Source: a virus. Taken from it: DNA of 64,000 nucleotides. Below, in pieces: positions 28,908 through 36,661 of this stretch (position 1 is the stretch's first letter; each line of letters opens with the position of its first letter). Under the pieces are notes generated by a model that was not told the DNA's origin, searched no databases, and saw only the letters and a list, made by a program, of their open reading frames with translations. The stretch covers positions 1-64,000 of IMG/VR virus record IMGVR_UViG_3300036770_003925; one strand, given 5' to 3'. The translations under genes were made by a program, and so were the position numbers.

Positions 28908-29527
28908 TGTTTTACCCAAATACACATGTATCTGTCATAAATTTCACAATCAATATTACCTTCGAAAACTACACGATTGGGAACATGATTCATCAACTTG
29001 AAGTCATTTAAGGATTTGCTGCAACGTATGTGTTCGTCACAATTAAAAAAATTATTCCCTTGAATTAGTACAATAGTTTTGTTTGGTATATTTTTATACC
29101 AAACATCGTATGTTTGTTGAGTGATGTGTTCTGTACTAGTGTTAATAACTAAATTTGGTTGCTGCTGATAAGAAAATGTAGCCATATCTTCAGTGATTGA
29201 GGTAAATTGTTGTTTATGTGGTTCACATATGATATTACTTATATCTCTACACCATGGGTCAATGTCGATACTAGTGATATGTTCTATGGGGTAAGTACTG
29301 GATTGAAACATAATACTTGCAAGAACTCCTATCCATCCGCCAAAAATTACAATATTGGTTGGTTTATCAATATAATTGTTGCATATATCAACTAGCCAAA
29401 CCTTGCTTTTTATTTGTCCATACCAAAATGCATCTAATGCTCTATTTTTTTGATCATTAGGTAAGTTTCTTATGGCATTAAACCAATAAATTAAATCGGT
29501 GGGGTTCATCATTATTTTAGTATTCAT
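28904..29527 (-). CDS. Class I SAM-dependent methyltransferase-like protein
   Basis: 207 residues. IVIFGGWIGVLASIMF resembles the SAM-binding glycine loop, ITSIDIDPWCRDI is the following acidic motif II, and LVINTSTEH is a motif-IV-like strand. Short proteins of this type are common in T4-like aquatic phages. Substrate unknown. It may use the minus-strand late motif TTTAAATA (29540-29533), which is weak. Confidence 0.6.
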   Translation of the reverse strand: MNTKIMMNPTDLIYWFNAIRNLPNDQKNRALDAFWYGQIKSKVWLVDICNNYIDKPTNIVIFGGWIGVLASIMFQSSTYPIEHITSIDIDPWCRDISNIICEPHKQQFTSITEDMATFSYQQQPNLVINTSTEHITQQTYDVWYKNIPNKTIVLIQGNNFFNCDEHIRCSKSLNDFKLMNHVPNRVVFEGNIDCEIYDRYMCIWVKH

Positions 29528-29577
29528 TATTTTATTTAAAGATTATATTTGTTACATAATTTTTTACTAAGTAGAAG

Positions 29578-29772
29578 ATGTTCACTACTAAAAATCCAAG
29601 ATTCATTAAATTTGCAAAGCAAGCAGGCATAGAATTATCTGAAGAAATAGAACTTTTTGCTGAATTAGTAGCCGAAGAGTGTGCTGATATTGCAGAGAAT
29701 ACTTGGGAAGTAAATTTGCCTGCTGCCCCCGTTATAAGAAGACATTTTAACATACCCGAACCAAAGCGTTAA
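29578..29772 (+). CDS. Small acidic phage protein, 64 aa
   Basis: A short helical protein (KFAKQAGIELSEEIELFAELVAEECADIAEN). Its character is normal for phage proteins and it is preferred over the opposite-strand ORF here, which is a shadow. No function known. Confidence 0.55.
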   Translation: MFTTKNPRFIKFAKQAGIELSEEIELFAELVAEECADIAENTWEVNLPAAPVIRRHFNIPEPKR

Positions 29773-29775
29773 TTT

Positions 29776-29783
29776 CATAAATA
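29776..29783 (+). promoter_or_regulatory. T4-like late promoter (CATAAATA), leaderless class
   Basis: CATAAATA ends 4 nt before the ATG at 29788; no Shine-Dalgarno is present. Confidence 0.6.
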
Positions 29784-29787
29784 CTGT

Positions 29788-30348
29788 ATGCGTAGTTATG
29801 AATTTATTATTGAAGGTCGTGAAGGATACTTATATCACGGTATGGAATTGGATAAAGCTATAAATGTCTTTAAAAACGACATGATACCTGCGATGTGGGA
29901 ACATAATATACCAGGTATAGGTAGAATTAAAGGTAATAGTTTTACTAGAAACAAGTTGTTGCGTTGGGGATTTGTGAAACTAACAGTAGACCAACAAAAG
30001 TTAGCACAGAATAATAAAATTATTCCGTTGGATGCGGATTATGTTCATCTACAAAAATTTAACAAATCAGAAAAACCTATACCATGGAATGCTAAAATAA
30101 GTGATAGAAATCAGATAAGTCCACATACATGGTTTAAAAAAACTCCTGAGGAATTTTTACAAGAAGAATTTGTAATTGGCGATATTAAGAATTTACATAT
30201 TAAGCTAGTACAGATTGAGTTAAGATTAGACACAAAATTTACACACAATTTAGGGATGTACCCAAAAGACAATTTGTTAGAGCTGCCAAATATGTTAAAG
30301 AATATGCTTATAAATATAATAACCCATTTGTTATTGACAAAGGGATAA
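29788..30348 (+). CDS. Capsid-targeted ADP-ribosyltransferase-like protein
   Basis: 186 residues. The N-terminus MRSYEFIIE fits the capsid-targeting-like family in this window. GYLYHGMELDKAINVF follows, as in ART folds (Y-H-G block), then GNSFTRNKLLRWGFVKLTVDQQKL and EEFVIGDIKNL, phrases of phage ART-like proteins. The frame ends in an unlikely tail after residue about 155. The -1 frame gives a better ending, FVRAAKYVKEYAYKYNNP, stopping at 30359, so there is a frameshift, programmed or by indel. By analogy with T4 Alt it could be injected and modify host proteins (inference). Confidence 0.6.
   Translation: MRSYEFIIEGREGYLYHGMELDKAINVFKNDMIPAMWEHNIPGIGRIKGNSFTRNKLLRWGFVKLTVDQQKLAQNNKIIPLDADYVHLQKFNKSEKPIPWNAKISDRNQISPHTWFKKTPEEFLQEEFVIGDIKNLHIKLVQIELRLDTKFTHNLGMYPKDNLLELPNMLKNMLINIITHLLLTKG
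30261..30267 (+). promoter_or_regulatory. Candidate -1 frameshift heptamer C_CCA_AAA
   Basis: Read in the frame of the ART-like gene, this is X_XXY_YYZ. Slipping back one base continues KRQFVRAAKYV up to a stop at 30357-30359. Alternatively an indel nearby broke the gene. Confidence 0.35.
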
Positions 30349-30433
30349 AGGTAAAGTAGTATTGTAGGTATTGTTGTATGAAGTTGATGGAAAAGTGCTG
30401 CGGACGGGGGTTCAATTCCTCCCAGGTCCACCA
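30349..30433 (+). ncRNA. ssrA: tmRNA acceptor piece (3' half, lying upstream: permuted ssrA)
   Basis: The T arm is at 30406-30422 (stem GGGGG/CCTCC with one G-U, loop TTCAATT), preceded by the conserved GCGGACG. The 3' acceptor strand CAGGTCC is at 30423-30429, then discriminator A and encoded CCA at 30431-30433. The strand pairs over 7 bp with GGGCCTG at 30578-30584, including G3-U70, the alanine identity element of tmRNA. The 5' end of this piece is not fixed; it probably starts in the first bases after the ART-like gene. Confidence 0.88.
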
Positions 30434-30577
30434 AAAAGTAATTTAATGGAGTCAGTTAAAAAATTTATAGATAAACAATTAAACAAGATTGATATTGATA
30501 GACAACGAGAGTTGATTATAAAACAGGCTTGTGAAATTGATAAACAAACTGAAATAATCTCAAAGTTATTTTTTGAA

Positions 30578-30750
30578 GGGCCTGATTCTGGTTTCGACGG
30601 GGTAAAGAGTACGGATATGGACAACACGGTAGGCGATCTCCGTAAAAGAAGCAAATATAATAGACGCAAATGACGACTATTTTTATCAGGAAGTTAAGCT
30701 AGCCGCTTAACCCTGACGGGGCAGGAAAGGCCTTGTTATCAAACAAACCA
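30578..30750 (+). ncRNA. ssrA: tmRNA coding piece with proteolysis tag (permuted ssrA)
   Basis: Begins GGGCCTG, then GATTCTGGTTTCGACGGG, the near-invariant 5' signature of tmRNA. The tag reading frame runs from GCA at 30666 to TAA at 30708-30710 and encodes ANDDYFYQEVKLAA, ending LAA as degradation tags do; the upstream AATATAATAGAC matches the usual region before the resume codon. A CCTG/CAGG hairpin follows the tag. The piece ends before the terminator. Placement after the acceptor piece, with a 144-nt intervening segment, makes this a two-piece tmRNA. It would rescue stalled ribosomes and mark the products for proteolysis. Confidence 0.9.
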
Positions 30751-30751
30751 G

Positions 30752-30774
30752 TAGGCTCTACGGAGCCTATTTTT
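30752..30774 (+). terminator. Rho-independent terminator after tmRNA
   Basis: Perfect 7-bp stem TAGGCTC/GAGCCTA with loop TACG, followed by five T. Confidence 0.9.
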
Positions 30775-30792
30775 ATATAATAAAATAATAAA

Positions 30793-30800
30793 CATAAATA
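30793..30800 (+). promoter_or_regulatory. T4-like late promoter (CATAAATA)
   Basis: 23 nt before the ATG at 30824, with the Shine-Dalgarno AAGGA between: the leadered class. Confidence 0.6.
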
Positions 30801-30823
30801 ACTCTTTAAACAAGGATACACAC

Positions 30824-31738
30824 ATGCCAATTACAACAAAATTGACAATAGCAGATAAACCAATCAATGCAACATATGAAAATGTAACAGGACTAACAGG
30901 AGGTACTGACTTAGGTGCAACGTTTGATGTTACAAAAACTGATGGAGTTTATACAGTAGTAATGGATTCTAGCGCAGGAAGTGCAGGATCAGGTTATGCT
31001 CCTGGTAATACAGTTACAATTAAAGGAAGTGATTTAGGTGGAGTAGATGGAACTAATGATCTTATCGTTACAGTAGCTACAATCGGTGCAGGTGGTAAAA
31101 TCGCTACATACGGTGCTGTTGGTACAGGACGTGTAGGGGACGGTGATATTGATGTATTATTTGAAGGAACAGGTACTTCAGCAAAAGCAGAAACATTTTT
31201 ATTGGGCGGGAAAAAGTTTGAATTTAATCTTAGTGTAACATCCAAAGGTGTTGCTACAGTAACACATCCTGTTTTGGATAATGTATCACTAGTGCTTACC
31301 GATGTTGAACGATTAGCTTTCTCTGATAAAACAGTAGCATTTGATGTTAAAGGAGATGCAGGAGAAGTTTACGCATTATTAGCAGCAGCGTTTGGTAACG
31401 GCGATGTTACTGAAAAATTATTAGGCAAGTATATTGCAGCAAAGGATTCTGGAAAGACTGATTCAGAAGTAGCACAACTAATTCTTAATAGCAAAGAATA
31501 CAAAGAAGATGCACTTGGTTCAAGTAATGAAACCTTTGTCAAACAGGTATATAAAAATGTAACTGGAGAAACAATTGGGATGAGTGATTTGGAATACTTT
31601 ACAGGTATTTTGGATCGTAAAGAAATATCACAACCAGATTTACTTGAATATGCTAGCAATTTAGAGTTTTTCCGTAGTGAGGATTATATTGATTTGGTAG
31701 GAATGACTACAATTACTTATGTTCCTGAAGCTATTTAA
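30824..31738 (+). CDS. DUF4214-type secreted/S-layer-like protein
   Basis: 304 residues. The N-terminal half is a Gly/Thr-rich beta region (DFTLGG-like segments, GSGYAPGNTVTIKGSDLGG). From residue about 165 comes VERLAFSDKTVAFDVKGDAGEVYALLAAAFG, then the DUF4214 pattern VAQLILNSKEYK and FVKQVYKNVTGETIGMSDLEYF. In bacteria this domain ends RTX/S-layer-type surface proteins. No signal peptide is present, so it would need type I export or act in the virion. It sits directly before the porin gene. Confidence 0.65.
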   Translation: MPITTKLTIADKPINATYENVTGLTGGTDLGATFDVTKTDGVYTVVMDSSAGSAGSGYAPGNTVTIKGSDLGGVDGTNDLIVTVATIGAGGKIATYGAVGTGRVGDGDIDVLFEGTGTSAKAETFLLGGKKFEFNLSVTSKGVATVTHPVLDNVSLVLTDVERLAFSDKTVAFDVKGDAGEVYALLAAAFGNGDVTEKLLGKYIAAKDSGKTDSEVAQLILNSKEYKEDALGSSNETFVKQVYKNVTGETIGMSDLEYFTGILDRKEISQPDLLEYASNLEFFRSEDYIDLVGMTTITYVPEAI

Positions 31739-31805
31739 GCTATATTACCAAATATCTTGATATATTTTGAGTAAATTAGTAATGTATTAATGTTTAGTTA
31801 AAACG

Positions 31806-31813
31806 ACTAAATA
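31806..31813 (+). promoter_or_regulatory. Late-promoter-like motif (ACTAAATA) before porin
   Basis: 52 nt before the porin ATG. A 7-bp inverted repeat TTGAATT/AATTCAA (31825-31845) lies in the predicted leader, then AAAAGGA as Shine-Dalgarno. Confidence 0.4.
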
Positions 31814-31865
31814 TTAATCTTAAATTGAATTTTTAATAAATTCAAAAATTTAAAAGGAAAATTGG

Positions 31866-32747
31866 ATGAAAAAACTTTTATTAGCAACGTTAGTTACGGC
31901 AGTATTTTCAGCAGCGGCAAGTGCACAAGTTGTAGTAAGTGGTAAGATCAACAAGACATTTGACCGTACTGAAGTTGGCACAACTTCAAACAATACAGTT
32001 TGGACTGATCCAACTAGTAATATTGCAGTAAGTGTTACTGAAAAGATCGGTGGAATGACAGCCCGTGGCGTAGTAGAAACAAGCCTAAGTGGAAACACAT
32101 TTGGTACAAGTGATACACGTTTAGGTGATCGTCAAACTACAGTTGGTTTGGCAGGTAGTTTAGGAAGTGTAGACTTTGGACGCAATGTTCATAGTCATTT
32201 TATTAATATTACCAGCAATGATGTATTTGGTACACTATATGGAAGCGTAGCAGGAGATGTACATCCATTGCATGGATTGCGTATGAGTGATGCAATGTTT
32301 GTTGCAATGAAGCCAACCAAAGATACAACTGTAATGTTAGAGCGTACACAAACAGGTAATCAAGAAATTACTGTATATGGTGCTAACACAAAGGTTGCTG
32401 GTGTTAATGCAACATTAACACGCTATGATCAAGGCAGCACAAAGAGTACAACATTAGGTCTAGGAGCTAAAGGACCAATGAATACTGCATTGCATTATGT
32501 TTATAGTAATAATGAAGGCGTTATGAACGGTAAGGCTCACTTGGTCGGTGCAGCCAAACGCCATGATAACTTTACTATGAAAGCAAGCTATGGTAAAAAC
32601 GATTTAGATGTTAAAGCATACTCAGTTGGTGCTGATTATCATCTAAGCAAACGTACTGATGTTACAGTAGCCTATCGTAATGTTGATAGAGCTGGTGCTG
32701 CATTTGACGTTTCACAAGTTGGTGTAGGTATCACACATCGTTTTTAA
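31866..32747 (+). CDS. Outer-membrane porin (betaproteobacterial type)
   Basis: 293 residues. A Sec signal peptide MKKLLLATLVTAVFSAAASA precedes QVVVSGKINKTFDR, the first beta-strand as in Gram-negative porins. Typical phrases follow: TRLGDRQTTVGLAGSLGSVDFGRN and LSKRTDVTVAYRNVD. The C-terminus, VGVGITHRF, has the terminal Phe needed by the BAM insertion machinery and the HRF ending usual in Burkholderiales porins. It is shorter than most trimeric porins (about 350 residues). It probably came from a host. It could replace a receptor porin or widen nutrient uptake. Confidence 0.85.
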   Translation: MKKLLLATLVTAVFSAAASAQVVVSGKINKTFDRTEVGTTSNNTVWTDPTSNIAVSVTEKIGGMTARGVVETSLSGNTFGTSDTRLGDRQTTVGLAGSLGSVDFGRNVHSHFINITSNDVFGTLYGSVAGDVHPLHGLRMSDAMFVAMKPTKDTTVMLERTQTGNQEITVYGANTKVAGVNATLTRYDQGSTKSTTLGLGAKGPMNTALHYVYSNNEGVMNGKAHLVGAAKRHDNFTMKASYGKNDLDVKAYSVGADYHLSKRTDVTVAYRNVDRAGAAFDVSQVGVGITHRF

Positions 32748-32766
32748 TTGTACTTAAGTAGTATAG

Positions 32767-32790
32767 AAAAGGGCACATATGTGCCTTTTT
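32767..32790 (+). terminator. Rho-independent terminator after porin
   Basis: Stem AAAAGGGCAC/GTGCCTTTTT with loop ATAT and a T-run. Flanking A and T tracts make it usable in both directions. Confidence 0.85.
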
Positions 32791-32844
32791 CTTTTTGTGC
32801 TAAATAAAATCATGTATAAAATAGAATATACCAAAAACATTATC

Positions 32845-32865
32845 GCCCGTGTAAGGGCTTTTTTT
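32845..32865 (+). terminator. Short hairpin with T-run (possible terminator)
   Basis: GCCC/GGGC stem with loop GTGTAA, followed by seven T. The stem is only 4 bp, so this is weak. Confidence 0.4.
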
Positions 32866-32878
32866 ATGGAGAAAAATT

Positions 32879-32989
32879 ATGTCATGGTTTAGACAGTTTA
32901 GGCCCAAGAACCCACCGTACCCACCTTATAAAGAACCTAGTCCAATTCCTATACAGGAAAATAAGGAGCCAGTCAAACCAAAACAATAA
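32879..32989 (+). CDS. Small Pro-rich protein, 36 aa
   Basis: MSWFRQFRPKNPPYPPYKEP... ending KPKQ, with the Shine-Dalgarno GGAG 8 nt upstream. Pro/Lys-rich and likely disordered. The stop overlaps the next late promoter. Confidence 0.45.
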   Translation: MSWFRQFRPKNPPYPPYKEPSPIPIQENKEPVKPKQ

Positions 32990-32992
32990 ATA
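32985..32992 (+). promoter_or_regulatory. T4-like late promoter (AATAAATA), leaderless class
   Basis: Ends 4 nt before the ATG at 32997; no Shine-Dalgarno. The context ATAAATACTnnATG is the same as at 29778. Confidence 0.6.
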
Positions 32993-32996
32993 CTAG

Positions 32997-35900
32997 ATGG
33001 ATATTAAAGAACTACACTCATTCCGTCTAGGTGACGCTGTTAAATTTCAAAACGTACTAAACCCTAAACTTTTTAAGGGTAATCGTCTTGATCCTGCTGT
33101 AAAAAATCAACTAATAACTATATCAAAAGACTTTTTAACTGAATTGGGTGTTGGTGATGTTAAGGTAAAAGATATTACGATATCAGGATCTAATGCAGCT
33201 TATACCTATACCCCAAACAGTGACTTAGACTTACATATTATTGTTGACTATAATCAATTCCCCAATGATAATGTATACAAAGAATTGTTCAATGCTAAGA
33301 AAAATCTATATAATGATAGTCATAATATAACGATTCGTGGCATTCCAGTTGAAGTATATATGGAAGATAGCAGTGAACCAGTAATTAGTGTTGGTGAATA
33401 TAGTGTATTGAAAGATAAATGGAATCAAATTCCAACTAAGCGTAGAGCAAATTTTGATCAAACAACCACCAAAGCCAAATATGGTAAGTTAAATGATTTT
33501 ATTCTAAGAGCACTGAAAGAGAAAGATAGCAAAAAGATATCTAAAGCATTAAAGATTATTAAACGTTATAGACAGGCAGGGTTGGATAAAGGTGGTGAGT
33601 TTAGTCCTGAAAATTTAGCCTACAAAGCACTACGTAGTCAAAAAGCCATTGAAAAACTATACAAGTTACGTGATGAGTTACATAGTAGAGAATTAAGTAT
33701 TGAAAATATGTATACTGAGGCCAAACTTGAATCAGATAAACCTATTATATACTTTGATATGGATGGTGTGTTAGCTGACTTTAACGGTGGGTATGAAAAA
33801 CTATTTAATAAGCAACCAAGTGATAGTGCTAGAGATGATCCTAATGTAGGTAAGTTAGTTGGTAGTGATTTTTTTGCCACACTCAATAAATTACCAGGTG
33901 CTGATGCTTTAATTAAAACTGCTGTACAATTGTTCGGTGGATATAGTATATGTAGTAGTCCATTGCGTAATGATCATAAAAATAGTGAATTGAATAAAAG
34001 ATATTGGATTACAAAAAATTTAAACCCACAACCTGAGAACATAGTAATAACTGGTAAGAAAGATAGTTATGCTAAGGGTAAAAATGTATTGATTGATGAT
34101 AAGCCAAAGAATATTATTCCATGGCGTGAACGAGGTGGTATTGGTATATTATATAATGCTTATACTGACAGTATAAATGATGTGATTGAACAATTAAAAC
34201 AAATTGCTAGTCAAATTGATGAAGATATTCCAGTAACACAAGGCCCAACTCAAAAACAACGAGCAGCAGCAATAGCTAAGACACAACCTAAATTAGGAAG
34301 TGGATACTTTGGTAAAGTTTATGATCAACCAGAAGGGGAATTGGGTATTGGTACAGCAAAGAAAATATCTAGATTTGACCAAGATAAACCATCAATGGAC
34401 GGTTATTACGCATATATTAATAGGTTAATGTCATTAAAGGATCAGAACGATAATCCTTATTTACCCCAAGTTTACAATGCTAATGTAGTAAAGCCTAAAA
34501 GAGGTGCGCCTTATTTTGAACTAGACATGGAAAAGTTAAGTAAATGGGAAGACCTTGATGAAGATGAATTGCTAACAATTTTTAGTAGAGCATTAGATGT
34601 TCAACTTGATAGTATAGAGGACTTTAGACAGTTAGTTGGAAGAAAAAGTATTCCTTTTAAAGATATTATAATGACAGAATTGTTGCGTTATATTACTAAA
34701 ACTTTAAGTGATCCTAACTATAAAGATATAAAAGGTAATAGTATTAAAGATCCGCAACTAATTGAAGCAATTAATATTATTAGATATTTAGAAAAGACAG
34801 GTTATGGAGAAGATTTGCATGCGGGTAACATTATGGTACGTAGAACAAAATACGGACCACAACTAGTATTTACTGATCCATTATCATTTGGTAGTCAAAG
34901 AAAAATTGATCAGGTAGGGCAAGGAAAGATTCGTGTTAACACGATTGGCATAACAGTTCCACCTGATTATTTTGTATATGCTTACGATAAGTTTAATAAT
35001 AATGCTGTAGAAATTGAAAAGATGTATGGTAGTTATGATGAAATTAAAAAAGAAGTTCGTCAAAATTATGATCCATATTGGTATGATGTTGAAATTATAG
35101 CTAATGATAGAAAATTATATAATCCAGCACAACCACCAAAACCAAGAAAAGTTCCTACAGGTGCCGAACAGATTCCAGCAACTACGACCCGAGAAAAAGA
35201 AGCTAGAAATAAACAGCACAGTCCTAAAAAGTATGTTGTATATGATCAACCAAAGAATGCTCCTCCATGGCAAACTAAAAAGATGATTGGAAGTGTTAAA
35301 GCAACTAGTGAAAATGAGGCATTGCGATTAGCTAGACAAAAATTTCAAAATGTCCCTCCTCATAAAATTAGCGTGATGATTGATATAATGCCAAGTGATT
35401 CTGGTAATAAACTTGATGAAGAAGATGATTACAGTATAGAGGGTAGAGAAATTGATAAAAGACTTAAAGCAGCTGGATATAAAAAATTGGGTGCTGGTGC
35501 AGAAGCAGCAGTTTACATAAGAGATCAAGGATCCGTAATTAAAATCATCATGCCTGATTTAGAAGATATGAAAAATTTGAACAGAGATTTTTACAACGCA
35601 GAGAAAACTTTTTTAAATTTCTATAACTTTGTTAAAAAAAATAAAGGTAATCCATTCTTACCTAAGTTTATTCCTATACAAGGAAAAGATTATACTAGAT
35701 TTAAAATTGGAGATAGAACATTCTTGCAGATCAGTATGGAGCAACTATACCCATACAAGAAAAATTCATTAGAAGAAGCTATTGTTTGGGCTTTTAGCGA
35801 GTTTGCTGCTAGTAAAATGCCATGGTCGGAAGTTGAAGATAATATGGGTAATCCTGAGACTTTTGAATATTTTGGTGATAATCCACAACAAGATTACTTC

Positions 35901-36659
35901 AAAGCAAAAAACACTAAGCCTTATAGTTTTTCCAAAGCTTGGCAAACACTTGCCATGACTGATAAAAATAAGTTACAATATTATCAATTACTTTATGAAA
36001 CAATGGCAACATTATATACCTATGGTAGAGCAAACAATATGGGTTGGGACTTACATACTGATAACGTAATGCGTAGAAAAGATGGGACATTAGTCATTAC
36101 TGATCCATTCTATGGCTTTATTAATAATAAGTTAAACGAAGAAAGAATGTTGTCTGAAAATAATCCAAGTATGGACGAGAAAGAAGGTCTAGATTGGGAA
36201 AGAAAATTAATGAGATCATGGGCTCCAAAAGCAGCAATACATATGGCTAAGGTTGTGAAAGATTCATTTAACAGTTTGTATCCCAATGTGCCAATTCGGG
36301 TAAGGCGAGAAGATATTTTTATAATGGCTACAACTGATCCTAGTGCTGATATTCGTAATCTTGATATAGATGTTTTTAGTCAGCGTGACAACCCTAATTG
36401 GGAATGTAATTTCATAGTTAGTCCGCTTTACTTTAGGGATGATAGGAAGCCCTATCTTGAACTAATGGTGGATTCTGCTGCCAGTGGTCAATATAAGGGT
36501 GTATGGAAATTGATAGCACAAGGCTGGGCAAGGTATGCCAACAGCCAGTTACAAAAAACTAATGCCAAAGCAGTAGTTTTTTCAGTAGATGAAGACCATA
36601 GTGATGCTTGGGCAGTTATTGCTAATCAAGCAGGTCTTAAGTTTATAGTTCATAATTAA
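32997..36659 (+). CDS. 1220-aa fusion: nucleotidyltransferase, HAD phosphatase, two kinase-like domains
   Basis: Domains in order. (1) Pol-beta-type nucleotidyltransferase with GSNAAYTY and SDLDLH at residues 64-80. (2) HAD phosphatase like 5'(3')-deoxyribonucleotidases: YFDMDGVLADF near 250 and LIDDKPKN near 367. (3) Kinase-like domain: KLGSGYFGKVY near 431, DLHAGNIM near 604, then FTDP. (4) Second kinase-like domain: KLGAGAEAAVY near 831, DLHTDNVM near 1016, then ITDP. (5) An uncharacterised C-terminal domain from about 1060. In both kinase-like domains HxxN and TDP stand where protein kinases have HRD and DFG. It is followed 2 nt later by a head-targeting-type gene and may itself be injected; this is inference. 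Confidence 0.75.
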   Translation: MDIKELHSFRLGDAVKFQNVLNPKLFKGNRLDPAVKNQLITISKDFLTELGVGDVKVKDITISGSNAAYTYTPNSDLDLHIIVDYNQFPNDNVYKELFNAKKNLYNDSHNITIRGIPVEVYMEDSSEPVISVGEYSVLKDKWNQIPTKRRANFDQTTTKAKYGKLNDFILRALKEKDSKKISKALKIIKRYRQAGLDKGGEFSPENLAYKALRSQKAIEKLYKLRDELHSRELSIENMYTEAKLESDKPIIYFDMDGVLADFNGGYEKLFNKQPSDSARDDPNVGKLVGSDFFATLNKLPGADALIKTAVQLFGGYSICSSPLRNDHKNSELNKRYWITKNLNPQPENIVITGKKDSYAKGKNVLIDDKPKNIIPWRERGGIGILYNAYTDSINDVIEQLKQIASQIDEDIPVTQGPTQKQRAAAIAKTQPKLGSGYFGKVYDQPEGELGIGTAKKISRFDQDKPSMDGYYAYINRLMSLKDQNDNPYLPQVYNANVVKPKRGAPYFELDMEKLSKWEDLDEDELLTIFSRALDVQLDSIEDFRQLVGRKSIPFKDIIMTELLRYITKTLSDPNYKDIKGNSIKDPQLIEAINIIRYLEKTGYGEDLHAGNIMVRRTKYGPQLVFTDPLSFGSQRKIDQVGQGKIRVNTIGITVPPDYFVYAYDKFNNNAVEIEKMYGSYDEIKKEVRQNYDPYWYDVEIIANDRKLYNPAQPPKPRKVPTGAEQIPATTTREKEARNKQHSPKKYVVYDQPKNAPPWQTKKMIGSVKATSENEALRLARQKFQNVPPHKISVMIDIMPSDSGNKLDEEDDYSIEGREIDKRLKAAGYKKLGAGAEAAVYIRDQGSVIKIIMPDLEDMKNLNRDFYNAEKTFLNFYNFVKKNKGNPFLPKFIPIQGKDYTRFKIGDRTFLQISMEQLYPYKKNSLEEAIVWAFSEFAASKMPWSEVEDNMGNPETFEYFGDNPQQDYFKAKNTKPYSFSKAWQTLAMTDKNKLQYYQLLYETMATLYTYGRANNMGWDLHTDNVMRRKDGTLVITDPFYGFINNKLNEERMLSENNPSMDEKEGLDWERKLMRSWAPKAAIHMAKVVKDSFNSLYPNVPIRVRREDIFIMATTDPSADIRNLDIDVFSQRDNPNWECNFIVSPLYFRDDRKPYLELMVDSAASGQYKGVWKLIAQGWARYANSQLQKTNAKAVVFSVDEDHSDAWAVIANQAGLKFIVHN

Positions 36660-36661
36660 TC

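Noticed and set aside
30406-30433. T arm plus CCA read as the end of a normal tRNA
   Set aside because: No D arm or anticodon arm lies upstream, and the acceptor strand pairs with the tmRNA signature 145 nt downstream.
30111-30434. 107-aa minus-strand ORF (and another at 30412-30669)
   Set aside because: Antisense to the ART-like gene and tmRNA; composition looks like a shadow of the AT-rich complementary strand.
30371-30673. 100-aa plus-strand ORF covering the tmRNA pieces, annotated as a full gene
   Set aside because: It crosses the T arm, CCA and coding-piece signature of the tmRNA. Only the part from 30446 is protein-like, and it is kept as a low-interest observation rather than a feature.
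32812-32892. 26-aa ORF between the two hairpins after the porin
   Set aside because: It spans a terminator-like hairpin, lacks a Shine-Dalgarno and overlaps a better small ORF.
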